NCBI GenBank assembly: GCA_963920635.1
Contig: OY987302.1
Span: 34,013,278-34,077,277 of the forward strand
Direction of reading: 5' to 3'
Length of the DNA: 64,000 nucleotides
Source: Pseudeuparius sepicola
Taxonomy: Eukaryota; Arthropoda; Insecta; Coleoptera; Anthribidae
Each line of letters starts with the position of its first letter. The first letter of the stretch is position 1. Positions 1 to 9,967 of the stretch are shown here, one piece after another. The position numbers were made by a program, and so were the translations under genes. Below the pieces are notes generated by a model. It was given only the letters and a program-made list of their open reading frames with translations. It did no database searches and had not been told where the DNA came from.

Positions 1-885
1 AACTCGCATGGGGGCATGTTCATCAAACAGAGAAATAATTGTGTTATTCAAACATTCGGTTTTAAGATTTATGTCGTCTATAGCACAAATGCTGTCCCAT
101 GGAATTGAGGATGCATCACCAGAAAATCGGGCAAAGTCGAAATTATTAAAATCTCTATAGATAATATTTTTCTTATGATCGTCCTTCAGACTATTAAAAA
201 CCAGAGAACAAGTAACAAGCATGTGATCAGTATTGCAATGCAAGTCGATGGTGTCAGAGTGGCCCAATACTAAATGTCCACTTATGCATATTACATCAAT
301 AAGTGATTCGCTTGTCTCCGTAATTCGAGTTGGATTATTTACAACTTGTATCAGATCAAAACCATTCAAAACAGAAACAAACTTATCAACATTTGGATTT
401 ACATTCAAAAAATTAATATTTATATCTCCCAACAGCACAATTGATTGAGTTTCAAGATAAATAAGTTCCAAAGGTTCCACAAGTCCATCAACACAATTTA
501 CACTCGTACCAGGGGGCCTGTAAACTACACCAACACCAATCTTCGAATCATTTACATGTAGAATTACCCAAAGCTGTTCCAATCCATCATCACTGACACG
601 AGAGTAAATAGTTTTAATCCTGTATATATTCTTAATGTAGACTGCGACACCACCACCCCTGGACGGCCTGTCCAATCTGGTCAGATTGTAGTCAGAGATA
701 CTTATAAAATTGCTAGGATAATCACTACTCAGCCAAGTCTCAGTAACTGCAACAACATCAAAGTTGTGATCCAAAACAAGGTCTTTAAATGCACCGAAAT
801 CTGGCAACAGTGAACGGATGTTTACATGACCAAACTCAATCTCGAGTTTTTTGGCCTGGACTTTGCAACTGCTGGCACACCATTC
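1..885 (-). CDS. ORF2 endonuclease domain of the non-LTR element (partial)
   Basis: This is an uninterrupted 295-codon frame running off the left edge, opening after a TGA at 888-886. It shows the motifs of an apurinic-type endonuclease/exonuclease/phosphatase domain: VNIRSLLP near the start, VTETWLSSDYP, a Gly-rich GGGVAVYIK, VVYRPPGT, then LLGDIN and NTDHMLV. This domain nicks target DNA to prime reverse transcription; the RT that should follow is outside the window. There is no ATG before about residue 195, so translation probably depends on ORF1, either by a -1 frameshift at 852-846 or by reinitiation. No lesions are visible, in contrast to most elements here. Confidence 0.85.
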
Positions 886-1421
886 TCATACTTAATGTAA
901 ATGTCCTGTTCCCCATTGTCTTTTCTAGAGACAAGTTCATCTAGAATCTTTTTATAATAGTCGCGCTGCATTTTGGTTTGGTCTGTCGTTATTGAAACAT
1001 TCTTATGGTGATTTTTTAGATTTTTCTTATTTTTTAAAATAGTGAATAGATCGTCTCTAGAAGTCAAGGTTACCCGTAGAGGAGCAGGTCTGTTGTTTTG
1101 GCCATTGCCGAGCCTGACAATCTTAATACCTTCGGTTGATACCGTTGGTGCAATAGATTTAATTAGATCAGTAACAATAAGTTGATCAGAATTTGGGACA
1201 TGCGGGTCAAATGGCAATTTAATGGCAAACATGTATTTCTTGTCGGGTGGTTCTGGTTTCTTGTTGTGTGCTGTGTCACATTGTTTGATGGCAGTCTTGC
1301 TGTCTTTCAGGTTGTATCCGTTTGATAGTAGATCGTTCTTGATGTGTGTCACTTCGTTTTGTAGTGCTTGTTTGCTGTTGCAAATTGTTTTTGCGCGTTT
1401 GTAGAGCGTCTTGATTATTAA
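822..1421 (-). CDS. ORF1 (gag-like) C-terminal part of the non-LTR element
   Basis: This frame is open from just after a TAG at 1424-1422 to a TAA at 824-822. It has no ATG near its start; the first start-like codon is a GTG at 1352, so the true N-terminus is missing or lies elsewhere. The protein is basic. Its middle part (KIVRLGNGQ, APLRVTLTS, KNHHKNVSITTDQT) resembles the RRM-like RNA-binding region of insect non-LTR ORF1 proteins, which package the element RNA. Its last codons overlap ORF2 in the -1 frame. There is no internal stop, so this copy may be fairly young. I infer the RNA-binding role from family resemblance only. Confidence 0.65.
   Translation of the reverse strand, partial: LIIKTLYKRAKTICNSKQALQNEVTHIKNDLLSNGYNLKDSKTAIKQCDTAHNKKPEPPDKKYMFAIKLPFDPHVPNSDQLIVTDLIKSIAPTVSTEGIKIVRLGNGQNNRPAPLRVTLTSRDDLFTILKNKKNLKNHHKNVSITTDQTKMQRDYYKKILDELVSRKDNGEQDIYIKYENGVPAVAKSRPKNSRLSLVM
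846..852 (-). promoter_or_regulatory. Candidate -1 ribosomal frameshift site A AAA AAC
   Basis: The heptamer lies in the ORF1 reading frame (codons CCA AAA AAC), eight codons before the ORF1 stop. ORF2 is open in exactly the -1 frame, and after slippage the frame continues into the endonuclease without a stop. A AAA AAC is a canonical X XXY YYZ slippery sequence. No downstream stimulatory structure was tested, so function is an inference. Confidence 0.5.
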
Positions 1422-1481
1422 CTAAGACAATGGAAGTCCGAGTGGCTTGATGAAGCCACTTTGTCTACAACCTTCAAACAT

Positions 1482-2964
1482 CGGTTGTTGTTTATGTTTT
1501 TATTGATTTATTATTTTATTCCGGCGTTGGAGACCAAGACAAAATTTTCGGCACAGATTTGAGATTCTAAAGAAACTTTTCAACAAAGTATATGTTGGTT
1601 TGATTGGAGGTCATGCTGAAGTTAAATGGCGAGTGATTTGTAAAGCTCCTCTAAGTGGAAATACTCCCGTTGATTATGTTTTCTGACCCCTGTCATCCTA
1701 CAGCTAATTTCGTAAGTTATGCCGTCATTTTGTTAGTTTTTGTTGATATTTTTCAATGTATATCTCTTTTAGGTTAAATTTTGATGTGTTATGTGAAGTT
1801 TATTTGACTCCTTTTCTTTTGGTTATTTAAAAAGGATTCCCACCCAATAGTGGTGACTATACCCTTAAATTTTTGAGGAAAATAAAGAAAAACAGGTAAC
1901 TTTTTATAGGGAATTCAGGATAACTTCTGAGAACTTCCGAAAATTCAGGATAATTTCCGAGAACTTCTGAGAGCCTGTAACTTCCAAGAATTCAGTAAAG
2001 TTTATGAGAGGCTAAAATTTCCAAGAGCCTGGAATTTCCGAGTATTCAGGCTAAAGTTTCTGAGAAGCTAAATTTCTGGAAGCCTGTACATTTTTTGAAG
2101 TTTGCTGTCATGAGGTTAGATTTTGCAAAATAAGGAAGATACATGCAGAAATAATTACACATGTACGTTCGTCAACTGAAGGATATTAGTAACGTCTGCC
2201 TCCGAGTAACAGTCATGGGGTTTGTTTGAATGTATGTAATGGTTTGCAGCACCTGGACACTGTCTACATGGATGAGGTAGGATCAACCCTTATCTGTATT
2301 CAGTTTATTTGACTTGTGATTCTGCTAATTTATAATCGTGAATCTACGATTTGACGTACATGAACTTTGTAATGATTTTTGGTAGTATAAACTTAACCTT
2401 AAAATTATAATTGCCAACAGTCGTAAAAATTTAAATCAACTTTCCAAATTTATGATCAAGTAAGGATAATAAGTTTATCATTATAGTAATTGTAAACGAA
2501 GAGTTTCGAAACCGTTTCGTAGATGCAAATATGTAACCTAAAATTTGATTTTAAATTTAATTATATCTTGGAAAGATGTCTGTCATTTTGACAATTACAT
2601 TATAAGCAAATGGTTGCTTCACAGTAAATGTAAATTAAAGAAAAACTAATAAATGTCTCCACGCATTTTTATTTGTGAAAAAGAAGGCAGAGTAAGAATA
2701 AAGGACTAAACTAGACCTTTCTTTCTAATTAATTTACATTGCAGGGTATACAGAGATTCAGGGTTTTTCTATTAACAATTTTTACTTCCATTTCCTACTT
2801 TAAGAAGTGATTTATATAAGAAAAAATTCAAAAGTAGGTGGCGCCCTATTTCCAATTAAAAATAAATAAATATACCTATCATAAATTTTAACGAACCTGC
2901 GAATAACCCAGCTCTCCTCTAACCCTGAGTAGTACACCTATTTTTGAGTGAATTTATCGCTACA
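1482..2964 (+). repeat. 5' LTR (left end missing)
   Basis: It matches the 3' LTR over nearly its whole length and ends in GCTACA. It lacks the first 232 bp present in the 3' copy. It also carries about 450 bp (roughly 2352-2801) that the 3' LTR lacks. The part around 1909-2080 is built of short degenerate repeats related to AATTCAGGATAACTTCTGAG. A possible primer-binding site, TGGGGCTCG, lies at 2992-3000, 27 bases after the LTR end; the tRNA was not identified. Confidence 0.8.
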
Positions 2965-3106
2965 CAAAATAAAAAAAATAACGCCTAGATGTGGGGCTCG
3001 ATTAAAAACAAGGCTAGTTTCATTAATCTAAACTTTTAACTTTTTGTTGTGCCTCCCTTCTTTCGGCACAAATTGAAGTCCTAGTGGATACTTTACTTTA
3101 CTATTT

Positions 3107-3649
3107 TTGAATTTGAAACGACTTGGCAAAAATTTAAATTTTGAAATCATGGAAAAGGAACCATTTAAAGTGAATCACTTACGTCAGAATGATTTAGATT
3201 ATGAACTCCATATTAGAGGTCTTCGTACTGCTAAAGCAGTAGAAGATAAGCGAAAAATCTTAGGCAGAGCCTTGGCTCATGAAATTAGGAACCCAGATTC
3301 TCCCATTGACATGTCACAATATACAGTGACGTATGAAATAGAAAATCAAGCCATTACTTCTACGTTAGAGTCGATAGCAACGTCAATTGCAGAATTTGAC
3401 GGTACAGAAAGTGATTCTCTTTTTAAGGTTATTAAGTCTAGACTTTCACAAATAGCGGGACGTATTAAACGTATGGTTGTTCCGGAGAATAACGATGAAG
3501 CAAAAGTTTTTCAAAGAGAGACATATGAAACTTGTTACCAACTAGAGGAAGATTTAGTAGAGAAAATTTCTAAAGAGGCTGATCGTAAAGATTCAAATTT
3601 TGAGGATAATAATAATAATAATTCTCACCCTCACAATACTCCAAACTAG
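3107..3649 (+). pseudogene. gag N-terminal region of the gypsy-like element
   Basis: An open frame of 180 codons lies at the normal gag position, about 140 bp after the 5' LTR. A more natural start is the ATG at 3149 (MEKEPFKVNHL). Its beginning (LDYELHIRG, then VEDKRKILGRAL) resembles the N-terminal helical part of insect Ty3/gypsy Gag proteins, which form the capsid. The frame ends in an Asn-rich and Pro-containing tail at a TAG. The next 400 bp (3650-4070) have no continuous frame, and the capsid core resumes further on, so gag is broken. Confidence 0.55.
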
Positions 3650-4078
3650 GAGTACCCCAGAAGCAACCACATGCTTGTGCGGGGGAGGGGGGCAATTACT
3701 ATTATTTTGTCTTCGTTGCCATTTGCGGCTAGGGCCGACTTTTTTCCCGATAGAACTAGGATAGCATTCGCTCAAGTACTACGGAAAACCCTAGAAAACT
3801 GTAGTAATCCCAGTGAGTGTAGGACAATTAGTAAATTACACGTATAAAGCTATTTAGGAGCAATACCGTGAACCCACATTTGTCCAGCGCTCTTGGCCAT
3901 AGCGGTGTTTTTCTTTAAAGACATGTGCATGCCCCTGCCTCGACATCGGTTCGAACCAAGGTCGATCGAAGGCGGAAAAACATGCAGTCTAAAAAGTCAG
4001 CGCCGGTACATGCGACGCCACCGGGGATAATTTTATAGGGAGAGTTCCTATTATAAATGTGTCTGCACCTGTTGTTAC

Positions 4079-5190
4079 CTATATTTCTAAGGCAAGTGCA
4101 GTTGCAGATTGGTCAATAAAATTTAATGGCGATCCTAAAAATGTTTTTTCATTTTTAGAAACTGTTTGTAACTTGCAGAATCTCGCAAGGTTAGTGAACA
4201 AGACTTGTTTACCTCGGCAGTAGAATTGTTTGTAGGAGATGCTTTTGTCTGGTATCGCATCATTAAAAATAGTGTTCAGGATTGGCAATCTTTAGTACTA
4301 CGTTTAAAAAATGATTTTTACCACCTAATCATGATGACGATATTTGGGAACAAATCAGGATGCAAAAACAAAAAAAAAAGAACGAAACTGTTTTAATTTT
4401 TGTTGCTAAATTAGAAAATCTATTTTCTCGTTTAAGTAGCCCTGCTGCTCAGACTACAAAAGTCAAACATATTAGACAAAATCTTCTCCCAGAATATATA
4501 ACACAGCTTGCCCTAGAGGATATAGAGACTGTTTCACGATTGTCATCTTTATGTAGAAAGTTGGAAGAAGCTAAATTTTTAAAAACTAAACAAACCGCCT
4601 CTCTGGAAGTGTCAAGGTTACAGGTTGAATGTGGTGCTCTTTCTGTTTCTGGTAATACAAGTGACAATGATACGTCAAAGCTAAATCAAAAATCAACTCA
4701 GTACAGACCAAAACCTCAAAACAAGTCACAAAAGGGTAACGTAGCTGCTGCTACTGCTTCTACTTTAGCAACTGTTTCACCGTCATCTAGTCAGGCTGTC
4801 CAGAAAAACCCAATTACATGCTGGAATTTTCTAGGTCCTAATCATACTTTTCATGACTGCAAGTTAAAGCACGAGCTTTTTTGTTTCAAATGTGGCAACC
4901 CAGGGGTTAAAGTTACTGATTGTCAAAAGTGTTCAAAAAAACTAATGGTCAAGAGGCATGTTTCTGGTCGTGTTTCTTCTAATTTAAAAACCAGAGTTTA
5001 TTTTGATAATGTTGATTGGGAAAATTGGCTGAAAAGGGTGCGTATTTTTTACCGAACACCTATTACTTCAAACGTACCTAATATAACTGCTCTTTTTAGT
5101 ACAAGGTCTGGAGATAATAGACCATATGTTTTAGTAAATGTTTTAGGTGTTGATATTTGTGGACTTTTGACTCAGGCAGTACTGATACTG
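4079..5190 (+). pseudogene. gag capsid and nucleocapsid region, frameshifted
   Basis: The capsid core starts near 4079 (WSIKFNGDPKNVFSFLE), shifts frame near 4190 (DAFVWYRIIK) and again near 4330, then stays open to 5193. It ends with two zinc-knuckle remnants. The first, at CWNFLGPNHTFHDC, has Phe in place of the second Cys. The second, at CFKCGNPGVKVTDC, has Val in place of His. Both CCHC fingers therefore lack one metal ligand, which would impair RNA packaging. This supports a dead gag rather than a sequencing slip. Confidence 0.75.
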
Positions 5191-5487
5191 TAGTTGGAGC
5201 CGCTGGGATCCCAGTAGTTGAAAAACTAGGTTTGAAAATTTTAGATCCTACGTTTCCTATAGCCACTGCTGACGATACACCTAAAAGTATAACCGGTATT
5301 GTGGATATGCCTATTGTTGTAGATGGTATTTGTCGCATTATAAGATCCTCTATAGTTCCCTCTTTACCTCACAATTTTGTTTTTGGAAGTGAATTCATTT
5401 TACGTTTTGATTTATTGGGTGACTTAATTGGGACGTGGAAATACCAAATATTCAGTTTGCCATTAATACGGCAAAGCATGAAGTACT
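5157..5487 (+). pseudogene. Retroviral-type aspartic protease remnant
   Basis: The motif DSGSTDTVVGAAG around 5163-5205 is the active-site Asp-Ser-Gly of a retropepsin, which cleaves the Gag-Pol polyprotein. It is one frame away from the preceding gag frame, so a small indel separates them. The conserved C-terminal flap partner (FVFGSEFILRF, near 5380-5415) is present. After about 5487 the reading switches abruptly to integrase, showing that reverse transcriptase, RNase H and the integrase core were deleted. The gag-like frame at 4360-5193 overlaps its first codons. Confidence 0.7.
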
Positions 5488-6024
5488 GGTTTCACTCCAG
5501 CATTTTTAGTTTTGGGTAGACACTTACCTATTTCTGGTAAATATTATGGTCAAATACCACCCTCAGAAGATTTTGAAATTTTACCTGGAGATCGTAATTC
5601 ATATGCTTCTGAACTCCAGAATTTATTGGCTATTTTTAGTGAGGTTCATGAAAAACTTCATATTGCTTATGAGCGTAGCTCAAAGGCATATAACTTACGG
5701 AAGCGTGACGTCTCTTTTAAAGTAGGCGATTTTGTCTGGCGACGGAATAAAGTCTTATCCAAAGCTGGGGAAAAGTTTTCTGCTAAGTTGGCTCCCCGGT
5801 TTGTGTTGGCAAAGTTTCTTAAAAAATTGTCCAATTTGGTATATGATTTGGTAGACGAAGATGGTACTTGTGTCGGAAAATGGCATATAAAGGATCTAAA
5901 GCCTTATTTGGGTTATGGAGATGATGATGAAAATGCTTCTATTAGTTCTAATATCTGCGACCGATTTTCTTTTGTTACTTGGCAGCAGTGTGTGCCCAAG
6001 TATAATGTAAGTTTCTTTGTTTAG
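5488..6024 (+). pseudogene. Integrase C-terminal region of the gypsy-like element
   Basis: The text PAFLVLGRHLPISG near 5490-5540 is the end of a Ty3/gypsy integrase core. It is followed by the C-terminal domain (VGDFVWRRNKVLS, KLAPRFVLAKFL, then WHIKDLKPYLG). This domain binds DNA in the integration complex. A frame change lies near 5510. The catalytic D, D, E residues lie in the deleted segment, so there is no integrase activity. The deletion junction with the protease lies at about 5487. Confidence 0.75.
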
Positions 6025-6495
6025 CAACCTTCTAACAAGGTTTTGGCGCTATTATGTTTTAAAATAACCGCTTCCCGAAAATAACTACCTTAGGTTAGTT
6101 ATTATATGTGTTGGAATGAGTTGGCCGTCATACAATACATATTATTCCCCCCTTGTAAAATAGTTTTATTTGTAAATATCTAGAAATATAGTTAGTATGC
6201 GAGTCGAATCTTATGGTGGGTTAAGATTTCCTGAAGATGTCATTAACCGATTTTGTCTTATCCCGATTTTAATTAGTTATAATAATTGTGTCTCCATGTA
6301 TTTGGACGTTTGGTACACGTAGATATCACCTCCCAAAAAAGTGCTCTAACTGCTAAATAATTGTCAGGTTACTGACATAAAAAAGGTTCGTCTAGTTGCA
6401 TATTCTTCTAATCTTCTGTATACCTTCAGTTTTTTCTGAATAAGTTTTCGTTATATCAAGTCCTTGTTGAGTCCTTTTTTTTTAGAGAGGGATAG

Positions 6496-7807
6496 TGTAG
6501 CATGTGCAAATTCCCTTCTCTTATAGAAATATAAATTGAACAAGTGATGCCACCTAGCGGTAGTTGTGAGAAGTGATCTTCCGCCCATCTCTGCGAAATT
6601 CCACTGACACGCCGTTCGCGAACGTTTTCTCTAGCACCTTCCAGAACTTTCTAGTACTTTCCGCTAGTCACGTACAGATGGCGCTGGCAACCCATTTGTT
6701 TAGTTTCTCGTTACCACCGAAATGGAACGGTTGTTGTTTGTTTTTATTGATTTATTATTTTATTCCGGCGTTGGAGACAAAGACAAAATTTTCGGCACAG
6801 ATTTGAGATTCTAAAGAAACTTTTCAACAAAGTATATGTTGGTTTGATTGGAGGTCATGCTGAAGTTAAATGGCGAGTGATTTGTAAAGTTCCTCTAAGT
6901 GGAAATACTCCCGTTGATTATGTTTTCTGACCCCTGTCATCCTACAGCTAATTTCGTAAGTTATGCCGTCATTTTGTTAGTTTTTGTTGATATTTTTCAA
7001 TGTATATCTCTTTTAGGTTAAATTTTGATGTGTTCTGTGAAGTTTATTTGACTCCTTTTCTTTTGGTTATTTAAAAAGGATTCCCACCCAATAGTGGTGA
7101 GTATACCCTTAAATTTTTGAGGAAAATAAAGAAAAACAGGTAACTTTTTATAGGGAATTCAGGATAACTTCTGAGAACTTCCAAAAATTCAGGATAATTC
7201 AGGATTACTTCTGAGAACTTCCGAAAATTCAGGATAATTTCCGAGAACTTCCGAGAGCCTGTAACTTCCAAGAATTCAGTAAAGTTTATGAGAGGCTAAA
7301 ATTTCCAAGAGCCTGTAATTTCCGAGTATTCAGGCTAAAGTTTCTGAGAAGCTAAATTTCTGGAAGCCTGTACATTTTTTGAAGTTTGCTGTCATGAGGT
7401 AAGATTTTGCAAAATAAGGAAGATACATGCAGAAATAATTACACATGTACGTTCGTCAACTGAAGGATATTAGTAACGTCTGCCTCCGAGTAACAGTCAT
7501 GGGGTTTGTTTGAATGTATGTAATGGTTCGCAGCACCTGGACACCGTCTACATGGATGAGGTAGGATCAACCCTTATCTGTATTCAGTTTATTTGACTTG
7601 TGATTCTGCTAATTTATAATCGTGAATCTACGATTAAGAAGTGATTTTGATATAAGAAAAAATTCAAAAGTAGGTGGCGCCCTATTTCCAACTAAAAATA
7701 AATAAATATACCTATCATAAATTTTAACGAACCTGCGAATAACCCAGCTCTCCTCTAACCCTGAGTAGCACATCTAAATTTTATTTTTGATTGATTTTAT
7801 CGCTACA
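6496..7807 (+). repeat. 3' LTR
   Basis: A 1312 bp repeat of the 5' LTR, beginning TGTAGC just after a purine-rich tract and ending GCTACA. It lacks the roughly 450 bp block seen in the 5' LTR (junction near 7635). It carries one extra unit of the AATTCAGGATAA-type short repeat around 7190-7215. The copies otherwise differ by scattered substitutions, so the insertion is not recent. The short open frames inside it (such as 6573-6806) are not supported as genes. Confidence 0.85.
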
Positions 7808-8010
7808 AAAAGAAGGACAAATTAGTGCTACCAGAATTTCTTTAAGGATGGAAAGAAAAGAAACAAAGAATTTAAGAATATCTACACTAAACCAGGGTAA
7901 AGAGAAATCACTATTTCAAGAAAATAAATGAAAAGATAGGCGTAGAACCTGCATCGATGCAACGATCTACACTTTAGGTGAGTATGAGACAGTACTACCT
8001 ATAAGGTGTT

Positions 8011-8178
8011 GATATAGATTGACAGTTCTGTATAGATCCCCCCACTCCTTTTTCGTACATTACCCCCCACTCCTACGCCTCTGGTAGGCCACGCCCACTT
8101 TTCTCCCGTCCCCCGTGCATATCGTGTAATTGCGGCGTAATGAGTAATTACAATATTTTTTCGTAATTCACACAATAA
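8011..8178 (+). repeat. Outer part of the left inverted arm
   Basis: It contains C-run segments (GATCCCCCCACTCC, ACCCCCCACTCCTACGCC, GGCCACGCCCAC) whose complement is found at 39620-39753. The arm breaks at about 8178 (AATGATTATT) and resumes at about 20150 (TGATTATTTATCC). The other arm reads through this point, so 8179-20149 is a later insertion. Confidence 0.75.
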
Positions 8179-8181
8179 ATG

Positions 8182-8538
8182 ATTATTTTGAGATTAAACG
8201 ACTTACCTGTAAGGAAGTTCAATCCTCAATTATATCAGCTGTACGTCCCATTTAGGTCACATATTTGTAGTGCGCCCTGTAGCCGAACATGTGCGCTATG
8301 TTTTAAAGAAAAAACTCCCCGCCCGCTCCCGACTCGCCTGACTCAGCCGGGCCGCTTATTCATTACTTCTTAGGGTAGTTAGGTTGCAGGTCGCTGGTGT
8401 ATGGGAGGGGTGCTTGTTATTGTTTAGGTTCACCTAGAAGCTTCCTGGTTTAGTGGTGGGTGTGACCTAATTGGAACGTACAGCTGGTATAATTGAGGAT
8501 TGAACTTCCTTACAGGTAAGTCATTTAATCTCAAATTA
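8182..8538. repeat. Hairpin derived from DIRS-B termini (mini-element)
   Basis: Positions 8182-8262 and 8456-8538 are inverted repeats. The inner part of each arm (GTACGTCCCATTTAGGTCAC and its partner) and the loop up to about 8365 match the 5' terminus of the second DIRS element (20152-20010), including AGCCGAACATGTGCGC and GACTCGCCTGACTCAGCCGG. It therefore looks like a non-autonomous, internally deleted relative of DIRS-B. Each arm also carries the 20-bp near-palindrome ACTTACCTGTAAGGAAGT. The open frame at 8179-8373 is not supported as a gene. Confidence 0.65.
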
Positions 8539-8684
8539 CTTTTCGCTCATATTCTGAGGAGTTCACCCTGTAGTTTACATCGTCTTCGTACCAAACTGCA
8601 CAATATTTAAAGAAATAAGAAAAAAAAACTGCCGCTTTTTGTGGACCCAACCTCACCGCTGGCGGTGCGTCATTACATTGTTTT
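8535..8684 (+). repeat. DIRS-A left inverted terminal repeat
   Basis: It reads TTACTTTTCGCTCATATTCT, continues through the A-rich stretch and GTGGACCCAACCTCACCGC, and ends near ACATTGTTTT. It is the inverse of 12863-13012 with few differences. Confidence 0.85.
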
Positions 8685-8748
8685 GTGCCAAACAGTACGG
8701 ACGCGCTCGCGAAAAAATCATAGTGGGCATACGCGGTACGAGTGAAAA

Positions 8749-8881
8749 ATGCCAAAAAGGAGTAGAACGTGTTCGTCTGACAACACGGATACTTCCAGAA
8801 GACGAAAAATGAAAAAATTCAACAAACTAGTGGAACAAATGGAGAAACTTCGAGATGAAATAGAAGAATACCGTTCAGGAG
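8749..8881 (+). CDS. DIRS-A gag exon 1
   Basis: An ATG at 8749 opens a 44-codon reading frame plus one base. The protein is Ser/Arg-rich at first (MPKRSRTCSS), then basic (RRRKMKK), then a short amphipathic coiled-coil helix (LVEQMEKLRDEIEEY). It ends at a GT donor (GAG|GTTAGT) in phase 1. The reading frame and phase match exactly the exon at 9049. DIRS-B has the same structure with an unrelated but similarly basic first exon, which strongly supports splicing. Confidence 0.7.
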
Positions 8882-9048
8882 GTTAGTAACCACTTTAGAA
8901 TTGGAAGTAAGCCTTCGTGCGAAGCGCTGATCTTCCATTAGAGCGTCATGTGTACTGCTCTTCTTAAAAAGGACATGCATATGTATCGTCCAATTGCATT
9001 ACTGTTACGTAAGAAAATTATTGGTAGCTAACAAAATTAACTTTACAG
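8882..9048 (+). other. Phase-1 intron in DIRS-A gag (167 bp)
   Basis: The donor is GTTAGT and the acceptor is TTTACAG after a T-rich tract. It separates the basic coiled-coil exon from the main gag exon. DIRS-B has an intron at the equivalent place and in the same phase. Confidence 0.65.
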
Positions 9049-9965
9049 ATGATTCATCTGGAACATCCGAGGCCAGTAGTGTATTTTCGGCCGCAACTAA
9101 TGTTCCTAAAGTCCAAATAGTAGAAGCAGAAGTGCATCCCACGCCAGAAGATATTACACCCGCCCCCCAGGGGGCAATTATAGAAAAGGTGCTCGGACTT
9201 AATCCTTTGGATAAGAGTAAAGGGGGTTTTACTTTGAGGGAGGAACTGGCTGTTAGGTGGCCAACGTTGCTGCAAAAAGGCCTCGAAAAAGAAGCCAGAA
9301 CACAGTTGGTATCGAAGGTGCCGATAGTGGAGAACTGCGATGCACTAGTTCCACCAGTCCTCAACGATGAGGTCGCGGATATAATTCAAGCAGCGCTAAA
9401 ACAGGACAAATATTTACTTAAGTTCCAAGAACAAATATCAGCAAGTCTGGTGTACCTAGGAGAGGTGTTAAATACCGTTATGGATCATTTAGAAGAACCC
9501 GTGAACCCAGACACAATTAGAAATATTATCTTTCCTAAAACAGCTGATGCAGCGCAGCTTCTATGCGACCTTTTCTACTCAACCGCAATCCACAGAAAAT
9601 TCTTAATGAATCCCCACCTCTCTTCAGAATTCAGAAGGGCAATGGAAAAAGTGGGAGTTGGAAAACTCCAATTGTATGAAACCAATATTCAAGAATCAAT
9701 AAAATTGAGGGAGACTCTAAAAACCATCTCAAATAAACTTTAAAAACCCTTTAGCAGTACAAAAAATGTGAAACATACATCTACTGCCCAGCCAGCTCGA
9801 GAATCTTTAAACTATCGGGGACCCTACAACAAGCCAAGGAAACGTGTCACAAACTTCAACAGGAACGACACCGACCAAGGACAGAAACGGCAGATATACA
9901 GGAATTACACGAGAGACAATCAACAGACGAACCCCCAACAGTCCGTACGACGTCAACCCTACTAG
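9049..9965 (+). pseudogene. DIRS-A gag main exon
   Basis: Translation from the acceptor starts GDDSSGTSEAS, an acidic Ser-rich linker. A helical capsid-like region follows, recognisable between the two DIRS copies by the shared pattern LGEVLNTVMDHL / FLMNPHLSSEFRRAM here versus ILGKGMVALGIF / FSLPNILNDMARKI in DIRS-B. A TAA at 9741-9743 interrupts the frame. The same frame then continues as a basic, Asn/Gln/Arg-rich nucleic-acid-binding tail to 9965. No zinc knuckle is visible, as is usual for DIRS gag. The gene is broken by this one nonsense codon. Confidence 0.75.
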
Positions 9966-9967
9966 AG

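Larger units (their letters stand above)
1..1481 (-). mobile_element. Non-LTR retrotransposon (CR1/Jockey-like), 5' part, runs off the left edge
   Basis: The minus strand reads as the end of an ORF1 followed by an overlapping ORF2 endonuclease that is open to the window edge. At about 1482 the sequence switches to one matching the 3' LTR copy that begins at 6496, at that copy's position 6728. The 232 bp of LTR missing before the junction suggest that this element inserted into the 5' LTR, and that the rest of the LTR lies beyond the left edge. The CR1/Jockey assignment rests on the ORF1-endonuclease order and the style of the endonuclease motifs. The reverse transcriptase is outside the window. 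Confidence 0.8.
1482..7807 (+). mobile_element. Ty3/gypsy-like LTR retrotransposon, internally deleted
   Basis: Two long direct repeats flank a gag, protease and integrase C-terminus region. The complete 3' LTR starts TGTAGC and ends GCTACA, a perfect short inverted terminal pair, and the 5' LTR ends with the same GCTACA. The pol genes between protease and integrase tail are gone, so the copy is non-autonomous. A purine-rich stretch (AGAGAGGGATAG) directly precedes the 3' LTR, as expected for a polypurine tract. The left LTR is cut by the non-LTR element at 1481, so no target-site duplication can be checked. Confidence 0.85.

Noticed and set aside
822..1352. The GTG at 1352 as the true start of ORF1
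   Set aside because: The frame is open well upstream to 1421 without an ATG, and eukaryotic translation rarely starts at GTG, so the start is left undecided.
2352..2801. The extra 450 bp of the 5' LTR as an inserted element
   Set aside because: No inverted ends or target duplication; a deletion in the 3' LTR explains it equally well.
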